A stretch of DNA of 64,000 nucleotides from Sphingobium arseniciresistens (GTDB lineage: Bacteria; Pseudomonadota; Alphaproteobacteria; Sphingomonadales; Sphingomonadaceae), in the NCBI GenBank assembly GCA_029167225.1, contig JARFNK010000023.1, positions 1 through 64,000 of the forward strand, given 5' to 3'. Shown here one piece after another: positions 31,767 through 40,567 of this stretch; the first letter of the stretch is position 1, and every line of letters begins with the position of its first letter. A program made the position numbers and the translations under genes. Under the pieces are notes generated by a model. That model was not told where the DNA came from, did not search any database, and saw nothing but the letters and a program-made list of their open reading frames with translations.

Positions 31767-33035
31767 TCAGAATGGCAGATTGTAGAAGCGCACCGCGTTG
31801 TCCTGCAGCACCTTCTTCTTCACATCATAGCTATAGTCGCCGAGCACGTTGATGATGTGCTCCTGCACGCCGGGATAGAGCGACGTGGGATGCGGGAAGT
31901 CGGTTTCAAACATCACGTTGTCGATGCCGATGGTTTCCAGCAATTGCTTCGGCGCGATCTTCTCGAACCAGAAGGTGCACATGAAATGATCGCGGAAATA
32001 GTCCCAGGGCTGTTTCTTGAGGATGTGGCGCTTGCTCGGCAGCATTTCCTGGAACTGATGCTCCAGCGCCTCGACGGCGAAGGGAATCCAGCCCATGCCG
32101 CTTTCGATCAGGCCGATCTTGAGGTTCGGATGCTGATCGAGCCGGCCGGAAACCATCCAGTTGCCCATCGTCGCCGCATTGCCGATGGAGAACATCGTCG
32201 CCACGACCGACAGGATCTGCTCGAAGCCGAAGCCCTGCCATGTCAGCGTGTTCGGATCTATGGCCGCGTTGAGGTGGAAGTTGAGCGGCGTCTTGGTGGC
32301 ATCGCACATTTCCAGGAACGGCGTCCAATAGTCGCTCAGGAAGCTGGGGACGCCGACGCGTTCGGGCGTGTCGGGCAGCACGAAGCCCTTGAGGCCCATG
32401 TCGATGCAGCGCCGGGCTTCCTTCTCCAGCTCCACCTTGTCCCAATAGGGCAGGTGCGCCATCGGGAACAGGCGCTCGCCGGATTCCCGCTGCCAGTCGG
32501 CATTGAAGTCGTTGTAGATCTTCATGATGGTGAGCGCGAGTTCTGGATCGCCCAGGCTCATCAACGTGCCGGCCTGTGTAATACCCGAATTCTGGAAGCA
32601 AACCTGGGCATAGACACCCATGTCGTCCATCGCCTGCAGCCGAGGCTTCACCTCATGGCCGCCCGCATGGGATTCTTCCAGCGTCGGGAAGGCGAGGCGA
32701 CCAAGCAACTTGTTATTGTCGGCGCGGATGACGTTGCCGCCCAGAGTGCCGCAGTTGCGATCACCGATATACCAGCGATCGACGCCATCGGGGTCACGCT
32801 TCACGAAGGGCAGCTTGTTCTTCATGCCCGCAGGAGCACGGTCGGTGAACAGCGTCGGCGGTTCCACGATATGCGTGTCTGTATCGACGATCTTGATGCC
32901 GGCGAGCGAAGAATCGAGCCCGCCGGACTGCGAGGCATAATCGACCTCCCGGATCACGCCACCGGGAAGATAGCCTTCTGCGGACCAGTATTTCCGGGCG
33001 TCTGCCGCCTGGTCCTTTTCCTTGGTATCAACCAT
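31767..33035 (-). CDS. Amidohydrolase_2-family metal-dependent hydrolase/decarboxylase
   Basis: A 422-residue TIM-barrel protein. DTDTHIVEP near residue 50 gives the first histidine motif, LNFHLNA a central one, and ETDFPHPTS the C-terminal Asp. The family (ACMSD/LigW/LigY-like) decarboxylates or hydrolyses aromatic and enol acids. The MKIYNDFNADW segment and the late FETDFPHP pattern fit the amidohydrolase_2 group common in sphingomonads. Its start at 33035 overlaps the IclR stop by 8 bp and is preceded by GGAGGTGAAGC inside that gene, so the two are co-transcribed, with a strong terminator after it. Confidence 0.88.
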   Translation of the reverse strand: MVDTKEKDQAADARKYWSAEGYLPGGVIREVDYASQSGGLDSSLAGIKIVDTDTHIVEPPTLFTDRAPAGMKNKLPFVKRDPDGVDRWYIGDRNCGTLGGNVIRADNNKLLGRLAFPTLEESHAGGHEVKPRLQAMDDMGVYAQVCFQNSGITQAGTLMSLGDPELALTIMKIYNDFNADWQRESGERLFPMAHLPYWDKVELEKEARRCIDMGLKGFVLPDTPERVGVPSFLSDYWTPFLEMCDATKTPLNFHLNAAIDPNTLTWQGFGFEQILSVVATMFSIGNAATMGNWMVSGRLDQHPNLKIGLIESGMGWIPFAVEALEHQFQEMLPSKRHILKKQPWDYFRDHFMCTFWFEKIAPKQLLETIGIDNVMFETDFPHPTSLYPGVQEHIINVLGDYSYDVKKKVLQDNAVRFYNLPF

Positions 33036-33861
33036 GCTTCACCTCCAGCTGGCTCTGCCAGGGGGCGTCGAACAGCGGCTGGACGATCGAGGATGCGGAT
33101 TGTTCTTCGGTGCAGCGCTCAACGGCGTTGTGCAGCGTGTCGCGCAAGCCGGCCGGGTCGATATGTTCCGAGGGCTCATAGACGAAGCCGATGGCGAGCG
33201 GCTGGTGCTCGGGCATGTTCGGCAGCAGCACGGCGGTGACATCGCAGATCGATCCGAAGCCGGCGATGCCGGTCGCAGCGCCCTGTTCCCGGCACTGCTG
33301 TACGCGGGCATCCATGTCGGCGAAGGCGAACTTGCGCTCGGCCGGCGCTTCGGCGTGGAGGCGGCGGATCATGCCGTCGCGGCGGGGGCGGTCCACGGTG
33401 GACAGCATCAGCCAGCCCGCGGCGGAATCCGACAGATGTTCCTGCTGGCCGCCGCAAAAGCCGCGAGGGCCGGACGTGCGCAGGTTGTTCTTGCCGGCGC
33501 GCCAGGTAAAGACCTGAACCTTCAGGCCGACCATGCCGAAGCCGGCAACGCCAAGGCCGGTCTGGGCGGAAAGCCGATCGATCAGGCCGGTGAGGCGGCC
33601 GTCGCGGACCAGCTTGGGCTGAACCGAGGCGCCAAGCATCGCGGCGCGGGGGGTCGGGGAATAGGATCGCGAGCAGGGATCCTTGTGGAGCAGGCCGAGG
33701 TCGACGAGGCTCGAGAGAAGTTCCGATGTGCTCGACTGCGGCCGGTCAAAGCGTCGGACGATGTCCATGACCGTGGCCTGGGGATGTTCCTCATCGAAGA
33801 ACTCAAGGACCTCGATGACACGCTTGGCAATCTTTGCCTTGTTGGACTCTACTTGAGCCAT
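33028..33861 (-). CDS. IclR-family-like transcriptional regulator
   Basis: A 277-residue protein with an N-terminal winged helix (ATVMDIVRRFDRPQSSTSELLSSLVDLGLLHKD) and a long C-terminal ligand domain, as in IclR regulators, though its effector domain is somewhat divergent. The start follows GGAGGAGAGG. It is the first gene of a two-gene operon with the amidohydrolase (8 bp overlap). A palindrome, TGAACA-CAGT-TGTTCA, lies 19 bp upstream and suits autoregulation. Ligand unknown, presumably a substrate or product of the amidohydrolase. Confidence 0.82.
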   Translation of the reverse strand: MAQVESNKAKIAKRVIEVLEFFDEEHPQATVMDIVRRFDRPQSSTSELLSSLVDLGLLHKDPCSRSYSPTPRAAMLGASVQPKLVRDGRLTGLIDRLSAQTGLGVAGFGMVGLKVQVFTWRAGKNNLRTSGPRGFCGGQQEHLSDSAAGWLMLSTVDRPRRDGMIRRLHAEAPAERKFAFADMDARVQQCREQGAATGIAGFGSICDVTAVLLPNMPEHQPLAIGFVYEPSEHIDPAGLRDTLHNAVERCTEEQSASSIVQPLFDAPWQSQLEVKHG

Positions 33862-33879
33862 ATGCCTCTCCTCCGTTTA

Positions 33880-33895
33880 TGAACACAGTTGTTCA
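33880..33895. promoter_or_regulatory. Palindrome upstream of IclR gene
   Basis: TGAACA-CAGT-TGTTCA, a perfect 6+6 bp inverted repeat starting 19 bp before the IclR start codon. Its place in the 110 bp leader of the IclR/amidohydrolase operon is what an autoregulatory operator would show. Confidence 0.45.
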
Positions 33896-33959
33896 CTAAG
33901 CGGGAAGAGCTGTCAATAAAAAATGAGATACCCTCGTTTATGTGATGCACACTGGCTCA

Positions 33960-33975
33960 TTGAACAGGGGTTCAA
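33960..33975. promoter_or_regulatory. Second palindrome near end of CoA ligase gene
   Basis: TTGAAC-AGGG-GTTCAA, a perfect 6+6 bp inverted repeat overlapping the last codon region of the ligase at 33972 and about 100 bp before the IclR start. It shares TGAAC/GTTCA with the site at 33880 but with a different spacer. It might be a second IclR site or a weak hairpin. Confidence 0.35.
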
Positions 33976-35456
33976 CCCGGTTTTTCGAACAGGGCGCGCA
34001 GGGCGTTTTTGTCGGTCTTGAGCGAGGGTGTCCTTGGGAAATCATCGCAAAACAGCCATTTTACGGGGATGTGAGTGGCGAGCAGATGCTCCCTTAAATG
34101 GGCTTCGAGCGCGCTGGATGAAGGCGGTGCGACATTGGGCTTGGGGCGCACTGCCGCCACTGGAACTTCACCGAGTCGGCCATCGCGCAGGCCTACCACG
34201 GCCGCTTCAGATACGGCCGGATGGGTCATCAGCGCACGCTCGATCGACTCAGGGATGAGCTTGAAGCCGCCGCGAATAATCGCGCCGTCGGCTCGCCCAT
34301 GCAGGAAAAGGAAGCCGTCGCTGTCGATGCGCGCGATGTCGGAGGTGCGAATCCAGTCCGGTCCGATTCGAGAGGAAATGACTTCGAGCAGCCCTTCCGC
34401 GCCGGGCGGCAGGATCTCCCCGGTCTCCGCATCGACCACGCGGAGCTGCGCGCCCGGCATCGCCCGTCCGACCGTGCCCAGCTTGGCCTTGCCCCACTGC
34501 GCGTGCAACTCGGCCGTCATCGCTGCCACCGGGCCGGCGAACTCGGTTGCGCCATAGGAGAGCAGGATGGGAATGCCGTAGCGCGCTTCGAACGCGGCTT
34601 GCACCATGGGATCGAGTGGCGCCGCGCCCGCACCGATCGCACGGAGCGAGGCGAGGGCTTCCTTGGGAATATTCGCGTCGAGCACCATCTGCACGGCCGA
34701 TGGCGGCAGGCCCGAATGGACGGGGCGAAAGCGCAGGATGTGATCGCGCCATGCTTCTATGGTGAAGCGTTCGATCAGCATGACGGGCTGTCCCCGGATC
34801 AGCATCGGCAAGGTCGAATAGAGGCCGGAGATATTGCCCAGTGGGAAATAGAGCAGAAAGGGCGGGGATGCCTGCGGATCTTCGCCCTGCTGCCGGGCGA
34901 GCGGGCTTGCCAGGAAATGGCGCTCCAGCAGTGCATAGGAAACAGCGAATGGCTTGGGCGGGCCGGTGGTGCCGCTCGTCAATATCTGGATCTGCGGTTC
35001 AGCCGGGCCGGTCTGCTGCTGCGCCGCAGTGCCGGCCCGCTCGAAACCGGCGAGGGGTGCTGCCGCCATTTCGTCGAGCGCAACGGCCGTTATGCCGCCA
35101 CGACCAAGGGCGTCGCGCACCTCGGGCGAGAAATCCTCGCGAAAGGCGATGACCGCCGACGGGGTGAGCCGATCGATGTCGCGTGCGATGCCGGTTGCCG
35201 ACTGGAATGCGTAGATCATCCGGATCGTCCGGCGCTGGGCGATGAGAGCGAGCAGGGCCGCCAGCGCGGCCGGGCGGTTGCGCGAGACAAATGCGACCGG
35301 GGCATCGGCGGCGATGCCGCTGCGCTGCAGGGCTACCCGAACATCCTCCGCGACCCGGCGGACATCGCGCCAGACATAGCAGCGCTCGCCGAATATGATT
35401 GCCTTGCCGTCTGGCGCTCTGAGCAGAGCCTCGGCGCTCAGCCTGTCCAAACTCAT
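33972..35456 (-). CDS. AMP-dependent CoA ligase/acyl-CoA synthetase
   Basis: A 494-residue adenylate-forming enzyme: P-loop LTSGTTGPPKP, YGATEFAG, RTSDIARIDSDGFLFLHGR, IIRGGFKLIPESIE, and the C-terminal lysine in TPSLKTDKN. AAGGAGAGACGGC precedes ATG 35456, which is preferred over an upstream open frame. It would activate a carboxylic acid to a CoA thioester. It stands alone between the IclR operon and the divergent crotonase at 35581, 124 bp away. No substrate can be predicted. Confidence 0.9.
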   Translation of the reverse strand: MSLDRLSAEALLRAPDGKAIIFGERCYVWRDVRRVAEDVRVALQRSGIAADAPVAFVSRNRPAALAALLALIAQRRTIRMIYAFQSATGIARDIDRLTPSAVIAFREDFSPEVRDALGRGGITAVALDEMAAAPLAGFERAGTAAQQQTGPAEPQIQILTSGTTGPPKPFAVSYALLERHFLASPLARQQGEDPQASPPFLLYFPLGNISGLYSTLPMLIRGQPVMLIERFTIEAWRDHILRFRPVHSGLPPSAVQMVLDANIPKEALASLRAIGAGAAPLDPMVQAAFEARYGIPILLSYGATEFAGPVAAMTAELHAQWGKAKLGTVGRAMPGAQLRVVDAETGEILPPGAEGLLEVISSRIGPDWIRTSDIARIDSDGFLFLHGRADGAIIRGGFKLIPESIERALMTHPAVSEAAVVGLRDGRLGEVPVAAVRPKPNVAPPSSSALEAHLREHLLATHIPVKWLFCDDFPRTPSLKTDKNALRALFEKPG

Positions 35457-35580
35457 GCCGTCTCTCCTTGATGCAATTGTGAGCCAGAAATCCGGGGGCG
35501 ACCATGTGCAAGCGCAACGCCATGGCGATGCTTGGGCAACCACGGTTTCTACCAGACAGGGTGTCGATTAGGCTTGCAGC

Positions 35581-36567
35581 GTGGCCGATCCCATTGCCTT
35601 GTTCGATCCCTGCGCATTCGCGATCCCCTGGAGCGGCGACTGCCCCGCGGTAGGGTTCGTGAATCTAGACGGGACGGGAGAGGGCATGGCTTCCTTCCAT
35701 CTGCCCCCATTCCCGCTCCTGGGGATCGGCAATCCCGCACATCCGATCGCGCACCAGCTTGACGCCGTGATCGAGCCGCCATTTACGACCGCGATGATCC
35801 AGCATGCATGCGACGCGCAGCCGGATGCTGCCGCCATTCTCGCGCAATTGCTTCGCTTGATCGAGCCGCTGGATGTCGAGCCGGCGCTGGTGGCGGAATC
35901 ACTCGCCTATGCGGTACTTCAGGGGAGCAGCGGCCATGCAAGCTGGCTCGCCGCTCAGCAGGCACGCCCGCCCCAGCCATCGGGCGAGGTGAGGGTGGCG
36001 CGGCAGGACGGGCTTCTCACCATCACGCTCGATCGGCCGATCGCGCATAATGCGATCGACCGCCATATGCGCGACGGACTGCGCGAGGCGTTCGAACTGG
36101 CGGCGCTGGACCCCGATATCGAACGGGTGGTGCTGCGGGGAGAGGGGAGGAGTTTTTCCGTCGGGGCCGATCTGGCGGAATTCGGCACGACGCGGGATCC
36201 CGCCATGGCGCATGGCATCAGGATGCGGACCCTGCCAGCACATGCGATCGCCCGGTGTTGCGACAGGCTGGAGGTGCATGTGCAGGGCGGATGCGTCGGC
36301 TCCGGGCTGGAGATGGCCGCCTTCGCGCGCCGCTTGACCGCGAGCGCACGGGCATGGTTCCAGTTGCCAGAACTTGCCATGGGTGTGATCGCCGGCGCGG
36401 GCGGATGTGTATCCGTCTCCCGCCGGATCGGACGGCAACGGGCGGCGCTGCTGATGCTGTCTGGCAAGCGGATAAGTGCGGAGGTCGCCCTAGGCTGGGG
36501 GCTGGTCGACGCGATCATAGACGATCGATCCGTTGATGATCGTCATCCTGACATCGCTGGCCTGTAA
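35581..36567 (+). CDS. Crotonase-family protein with degenerate N-terminal half
   Basis: A 328-residue protein from GTG 35581. Residues about 135-325 form a crotonase domain with VARQDGLLTITLDRP, GRSFSVGADLAEFG, and QGGCVGSGLEMAAFA (oxyanion loop) and LPELAMGVIAGAGG. The first 130 residues have no full crotonase motifs but keep spacing such as IEPPFTTAMIQHACD; they may be a decayed first crotonase copy or a separate helical domain. Its last 78 bp overlap the end of the convergent amidohydrolase at 36490. Hydratase, isomerase or C-C hydrolase activity is possible. Confidence 0.82.
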   Translation: MADPIALFDPCAFAIPWSGDCPAVGFVNLDGTGEGMASFHLPPFPLLGIGNPAHPIAHQLDAVIEPPFTTAMIQHACDAQPDAAAILAQLLRLIEPLDVEPALVAESLAYAVLQGSSGHASWLAAQQARPPQPSGEVRVARQDGLLTITLDRPIAHNAIDRHMRDGLREAFELAALDPDIERVVLRGEGRSFSVGADLAEFGTTRDPAMAHGIRMRTLPAHAIARCCDRLEVHVQGGCVGSGLEMAAFARRLTASARAWFQLPELAMGVIAGAGGCVSVSRRIGRQRAALLMLSGKRISAEVALGWGLVDAIIDDRSVDDRHPDIAGL

Positions 36568-37905
36568 CCGCGATCGTGCAACCGCCCAGGGGCGGTCGAG
36601 CAGGCATAGGTCGGCTGGGCTGCCCTTGGCGATGGCGCGCTCCGACCGGAGATCGCGCGGATCTGCGATAAAGAGTTGCAACGCCTCTTCCGGGCTCAGG
36701 GCTTCGTCCTCGCCGATCAGGCGACCCTCGCGCGTGCGGCGAGAGATCGCGGCGCGCATCGCCAGCCAAGGGTCATGGCTGCCAAAGGGCGCGTCACTGC
36801 CCCCGGCAAGCGTCACGCCCGCCCGGCGGAAAGCGGCGAGGCGGTAGAGGAAGGCGTGGTCGCGCGGCTCCACGTCGCGCAGATACTGGTCGCCGCGCTG
36901 CGCGATGAAGTGGGGCTGGCTGACGACCTGCAGCCCCAGTCTTTGCATCTCGGCCAGCAGATGATCGGGCGTGACGCCGGCATGTTCGATCCGGTCGCCC
37001 TGGCAGGCTCCGGCGGCGTCCAGCGCGGCGAGCGCGAACACCAGTTCCGTTTCGGTCGTACAGTGGATCGCGATGGCGCGGCACTGCGCATGGCCGTCGC
37101 GCATCAGGGCGATCGTCTCATCGAGGTCGGGCAGGGCGTTTTCGTGCAGATGCAGCTTGAGGGGGCCGAGCATCAACCGGTCACTGAAACGCCCCTCCCG
37201 AAGATCGAGCGTGCCGGCGAGCAGCACCTGTTGTTTCAGCTGCCCGTGATGTTGCTCTTCCACGAAATGCGCTGCCATCTCCCCGTTATTGGCCGGCGAC
37301 ATGTCGGTCAGCCCGGTGACGCCCATGGCGGCGAGGTCTGCGCTAATTTCGGCAAAGGACGGCGGCGTGCTGCCCAGCGCCTGCCGCAGCCAGCGATCCT
37401 CGTCGAACAGGCGGCCGGTCCAGCGGCCATGCTCGCGCTCAAGCCCCGGTGGGGCGGCGGCGTTCGTCAGGATGAGGTCGAGTGCGCGGCTGTTGAGGAA
37501 CCACATGCGCCCCGATCGATGCTGGATCCGCACCGGCCGGTCGGGCGCCCAGCGGTCGAGCGTCTGCGCGTCAAGCATCCCCGCAACGCTCTCATGATAG
37601 CCGATGCCGCGCAGCCAGTCCCGGCCGGGCCGGTCGAGCGCTGTCGCAAGCTCCGTGCTGGTCGCAACCTCCGGTGGACCGCATGGAATGGATGCCCGCG
37701 CGACCGCGAGCGCCGACAGATGGATATGATGGTCGTGCAGGCCGGGGAGCAGGGCGCCGCCCTGCGCATCAATGACAGGTTCGCCTTCCTGCGGCTGGAG
37801 TATGCCGATCTCGGTAATCAGGCCACTCTGCCACCTTACATCGCCATGGCCGTGCCGCCAGATGTCGGCATTGCGGATCAACACTGGGCCGTTGCCGCGA
37901 GCCAC
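36490..37905 (-). CDS. YtcJ-like amidohydrolase (Amidohydrolase_3)
   Basis: A 471-residue metal-dependent hydrolase. LPGLHDHHIHLSA provides the H-x-H motif, IAIHCTTETEL and DRIEHAGVT further histidines, and LAGGSDAPFGSHDPW the C-terminal Asp; the ASDVRMTIINGSIVY tail is the family's beta-sandwich segment. YtcJ relatives hydrolyse C-N or ester bonds of amides and cyclic imides; some are annotated as exoenzyme-regulatory proteins. It has no signal peptide. It is the last gene of the minus operon 42105-36490, overlapping the upstream CoA transferase by 28 bp and the convergent crotonase by 78 bp. Confidence 0.87.
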   Translation of the reverse strand: MARGNGPVLIRNADIWRHGHGDVRWQSGLITEIGILQPQEGEPVIDAQGGALLPGLHDHHIHLSALAVARASIPCGPPEVATSTELATALDRPGRDWLRGIGYHESVAGMLDAQTLDRWAPDRPVRIQHRSGRMWFLNSRALDLILTNAAAPPGLEREHGRWTGRLFDEDRWLRQALGSTPPSFAEISADLAAMGVTGLTDMSPANNGEMAAHFVEEQHHGQLKQQVLLAGTLDLREGRFSDRLMLGPLKLHLHENALPDLDETIALMRDGHAQCRAIAIHCTTETELVFALAALDAAGACQGDRIEHAGVTPDHLLAEMQRLGLQVVSQPHFIAQRGDQYLRDVEPRDHAFLYRLAAFRRAGVTLAGGSDAPFGSHDPWLAMRAAISRRTREGRLIGEDEALSPEEALQLFIADPRDLRSERAIAKGSPADLCLLDRPWAVARSRLQASDVRMTIINGSIVYDRVDQPPA

Positions 37906-39059
37906 TTTTCATTGTCCTGCCCCAGCGAGGCAACGGAGCCGTTGGAGCGGTCGGCCACGGCGGGGAAGGGCTGCCCCCGCATCGCGACCCAGTGTTTGAG
38001 GCTGTTCATCAGTGCATCTTCGTCATGGGCGCGCTCGTCGGCAAGCGCTTTGGCGACGATGGCGCTCATGGAGAGGATCATCCGCGCGCCAATGCCGCTG
38101 GCGCGCTGTTCGAGGGCACATCGTGCCGCGTGGATGCCTGCCAGCGGATCTGCGCAGGCATCGCCGCCGAAACCGATCCGGCCGCTGGCGTCCAGCAATG
38201 CCGCGCTGAGGCCCGCCGCCACGCTGCAATCGTCACCAAAGCCGATCCAGTTACCGGCCTCGCCTTCGTCTCCATGACCGGTGATCGTGACCCATACGAG
38301 ACCGGGCACGTCGCGCACCAGCGCGTCGGGATTGATGCCGAGCTGGGGCAGGGCGCGCGGGCGGGCAGCTTCCAGCACGAAGTCGGCACGGCGGATGAGC
38401 GAGATCAGCGCATCCCGATCCTGACGATCCCGCAGGTCGAGCGCGACATTCGCCTTCTGCTGGTTCAGCCGGGCGAACAGCGCAGGATCGCCCTGCCGCA
38501 TGCGATCGGGCCGGTTACGGCTTTCGACCTTGATCACCCGCGCGCCGGACAGGCCCAGCAGATGACCCGCCAGGGGGCCGGCCCAGAGCGCCGTCAGATC
38601 GACCACCAGCGGAGGGTGTTCACGCCGCGTTACGGGCAGGCCGGTCGCGCTTATCCTGCATGGCGGGCTGACGGGCCGCTCGTTCAGGCTGGCAATCGCA
38701 AGGCCGAGGGTGCGGCCCTGCATGGCCAGTTCTTCCGCGCGCCGGACGGACATGCGCTGCTCCAGTGCCGCGACGTCGTTAGGATCGACCGACGCATCCC
38801 CCAGCAGCGCGGGCAGCATCGCGCGATCATCGTCCCGCGACAGGTTGAGTGAGATATGACCGTCGCTGGTGGCAAAGAAGCGGCAGCCACCGCCCGCCGA
38901 GGTCGTGCCGGGCACGACAAAGCCGTTCAGCGCCGCCCGTTCTCCAAGCAGAGTCGCGCCTGAAAGCGCCGCCAGGGGTGGGAAGCCGGTGATGGCCGCG
39001 ATAGCCTTGATCTGTGCATCGGCCCAGCCGGAAAGGGGGATGGGGAATGCACTGGTCAC
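37878..39059 (-). CDS. Family III CoA transferase with atypical domain order
   Basis: A 393-residue CaiB/BaiF-like protein starting at GTG 39059, one base after the stop of the CoA ligase. The typical N-terminal CoA-transferase segment (LTALWAGPLAGHLLGLSGAR, VIKVESRNRPD) appears only from about residue 155, while residues 1-150 (GGGCRFFATSDGHISLNLSR, LGLAIASLNERP) resemble the C-terminal part of ordinary family III enzymes. The candidate catalytic Asp is in GDACADPLAGIHA near the end. The order C-part then N-part suggests a permuted or half-tandem enzyme; I recall similar actinobacterial proteins. It would transfer CoA between acids. Confidence 0.82.
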   Translation of the reverse strand: MTSAFPIPLSGWADAQIKAIAAITGFPPLAALSGATLLGERAALNGFVVPGTTSAGGGCRFFATSDGHISLNLSRDDDRAMLPALLGDASVDPNDVAALEQRMSVRRAEELAMQGRTLGLAIASLNERPVSPPCRISATGLPVTRREHPPLVVDLTALWAGPLAGHLLGLSGARVIKVESRNRPDRMRQGDPALFARLNQQKANVALDLRDRQDRDALISLIRRADFVLEAARPRALPQLGINPDALVRDVPGLVWVTITGHGDEGEAGNWIGFGDDCSVAAGLSAALLDASGRIGFGGDACADPLAGIHAARCALEQRASGIGARMILSMSAIVAKALADERAHDEDALMNSLKHWVAMRGQPFPAVADRSNGSVASLGQDNEKWLAATAQC

Positions 39060-39060
39060 G

Positions 39061-40557
39061 TCATGCCGCAAAAAGCTTCTTGATTTCTCGGCGGAGCAGC
39101 TTGCCCATTTCATTATAGGGAAGGGCGTCGGCGAACAGGATTTTCTCGGGGACGCGGGACGAGCGCAGCCGAGCGCGAATGACGTCCTTCAGTTCATCCT
39201 CTGCAGGTGCGGTCTGGCCATCGCGAATGACGATGATCACGCCTACGGCCTCGCCCCATTCCAGCGAGGGTATGGCGACGGCAGCGGCATCGGCGATCGC
39301 AGGATGGGCGAGCAGCACGTCCTCGATCTCGCCGGGTGAGATATTCTCGCCGCCGCGCACGATCACGTCGTCGGCACGCCCGGACAGGAAGAGATAGCCT
39401 CCCTCGTCGATCCAGCCCGCGTCGCGGGTAGGGAACCAGCCCTGCGCATCGAGCGCGCTTCGTTCGCGATATTCGCCCGACACCTGCTCGCCGCGGACGT
39501 AGATCTCGCCCTGTTCGCCGGCGGGGAGGAGCTTGCCCTCATCGTCCCTGATCTCGATCTCGACAGTGGGGAGCGGACGCCCTACCGACGCGAGCCGTGC
39601 CCGCGCCGCGGGATCGGTGGCGGCATGCGCGGCGCGATGCTCGTCGGGGCCAAGCAGGGCTACCGTCGAACTGGTCTCGGTCAATCCATAGGCATTGGTG
39701 AAGCCCGTGTCGGGGAACAGGTCCAGCGCATGATGGATGAGTTCGAGCGGCATCTTGCCACCACCATAAGCAATCGACCGTAGCGAGGAAAGATCGGGGC
39801 GGTGGCCCTTGTCCATCGCGTCGATGATGCGGGTGAGCATGGTCGGCACGACGAAGGCGTTGCTCGCCTTCTCCGCCGCGACGAGGTCCATCCACGCCTT
39901 CGGATCGAAGCCGGGCAGCAGCAGGATGCGGCGCTGGGCATAGATCGAGCTGAGCAGCGCCGCGATGCCGGCGATATGATAGGGCGGCACGCTGACGAGG
40001 GCGGCATCCTCTTCGGGCGCCGAGCCGAATTCCACCGTGCCTAGAATATAGGATACGAGATTGGCGTGCCTCAGGATCGCGGCCTTGGGCGCGGCCGTGG
40101 TGCCGCTGGTGAACAGCTGGATCGCCACGCCCTCGCCATCCTCGCCCTCGGTGGGCGCATCCGCGCTGCGTCCCAGGGCCGCCTCGACAAAGGCGGCACG
40201 GGTCAGGACGGTGTTGGCCTCATCCGGGCAAAGCCGCGTGATGCGGTCCACATCGCCGATCATGAGCGCAGGCGTGACCCGTGCCAGCAGAGCGCCAAGG
40301 TCCGCATCGGCCAGCCGATAGTTGAGCGGCACATAGGGCACGCCGGCGAGGGCCGCGCCGAACAGGGCCATCGCGCCGGCCTCGCTGCTTTCGTCGAGTA
40401 GTGCGACATGCGCGCAGCCGCTGTCGCGGATCAGCGCCGCCGCGCCGCGCGCGCCAGCCAGCAGGTCGGCATAGGACCAGCACTTGCCGTCACAGACCAG
40501 ACCGATGCGATCGGGATCGGCATCGGCCGCCATTTCGAGGAACAGGGCGATGTTCAT
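39061..40557 (-). CDS. AMP-dependent acyl-CoA ligase
   Basis: A 498-residue adenylate-forming ligase with TSGTTAAPKAAILRH (P-loop), YGLTETSS, TRDAGWIDEGGYLFLSGR, VIVRGGENISPGEIE, and a C-terminal lysine in YNEMGKLLRREI. The start at 40557 (MNIALFLEM) is set by family length; no strong ribosome site is visible and it lies 10 bp after a 96-residue protein gene. It sits in the middle of a five-gene minus operon, between two CoA transferases. It may prime the pathway by making the first CoA ester that the transferases then exchange. Confidence 0.9.
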   Translation of the reverse strand: MNIALFLEMAADADPDRIGLVCDGKCWSYADLLAGARGAAALIRDSGCAHVALLDESSEAGAMALFGAALAGVPYVPLNYRLADADLGALLARVTPALMIGDVDRITRLCPDEANTVLTRAAFVEAALGRSADAPTEGEDGEGVAIQLFTSGTTAAPKAAILRHANLVSYILGTVEFGSAPEEDAALVSVPPYHIAGIAALLSSIYAQRRILLLPGFDPKAWMDLVAAEKASNAFVVPTMLTRIIDAMDKGHRPDLSSLRSIAYGGGKMPLELIHHALDLFPDTGFTNAYGLTETSSTVALLGPDEHRAAHAATDPAARARLASVGRPLPTVEIEIRDDEGKLLPAGEQGEIYVRGEQVSGEYRERSALDAQGWFPTRDAGWIDEGGYLFLSGRADDVIVRGGENISPGEIEDVLLAHPAIADAAAVAIPSLEWGEAVGVIIVIRDGQTAPAEDELKDVIRARLRSSRVPEKILFADALPYNEMGKLLRREIKKLFAA

Positions 40558-40567
40558 GGGGTGCGTA

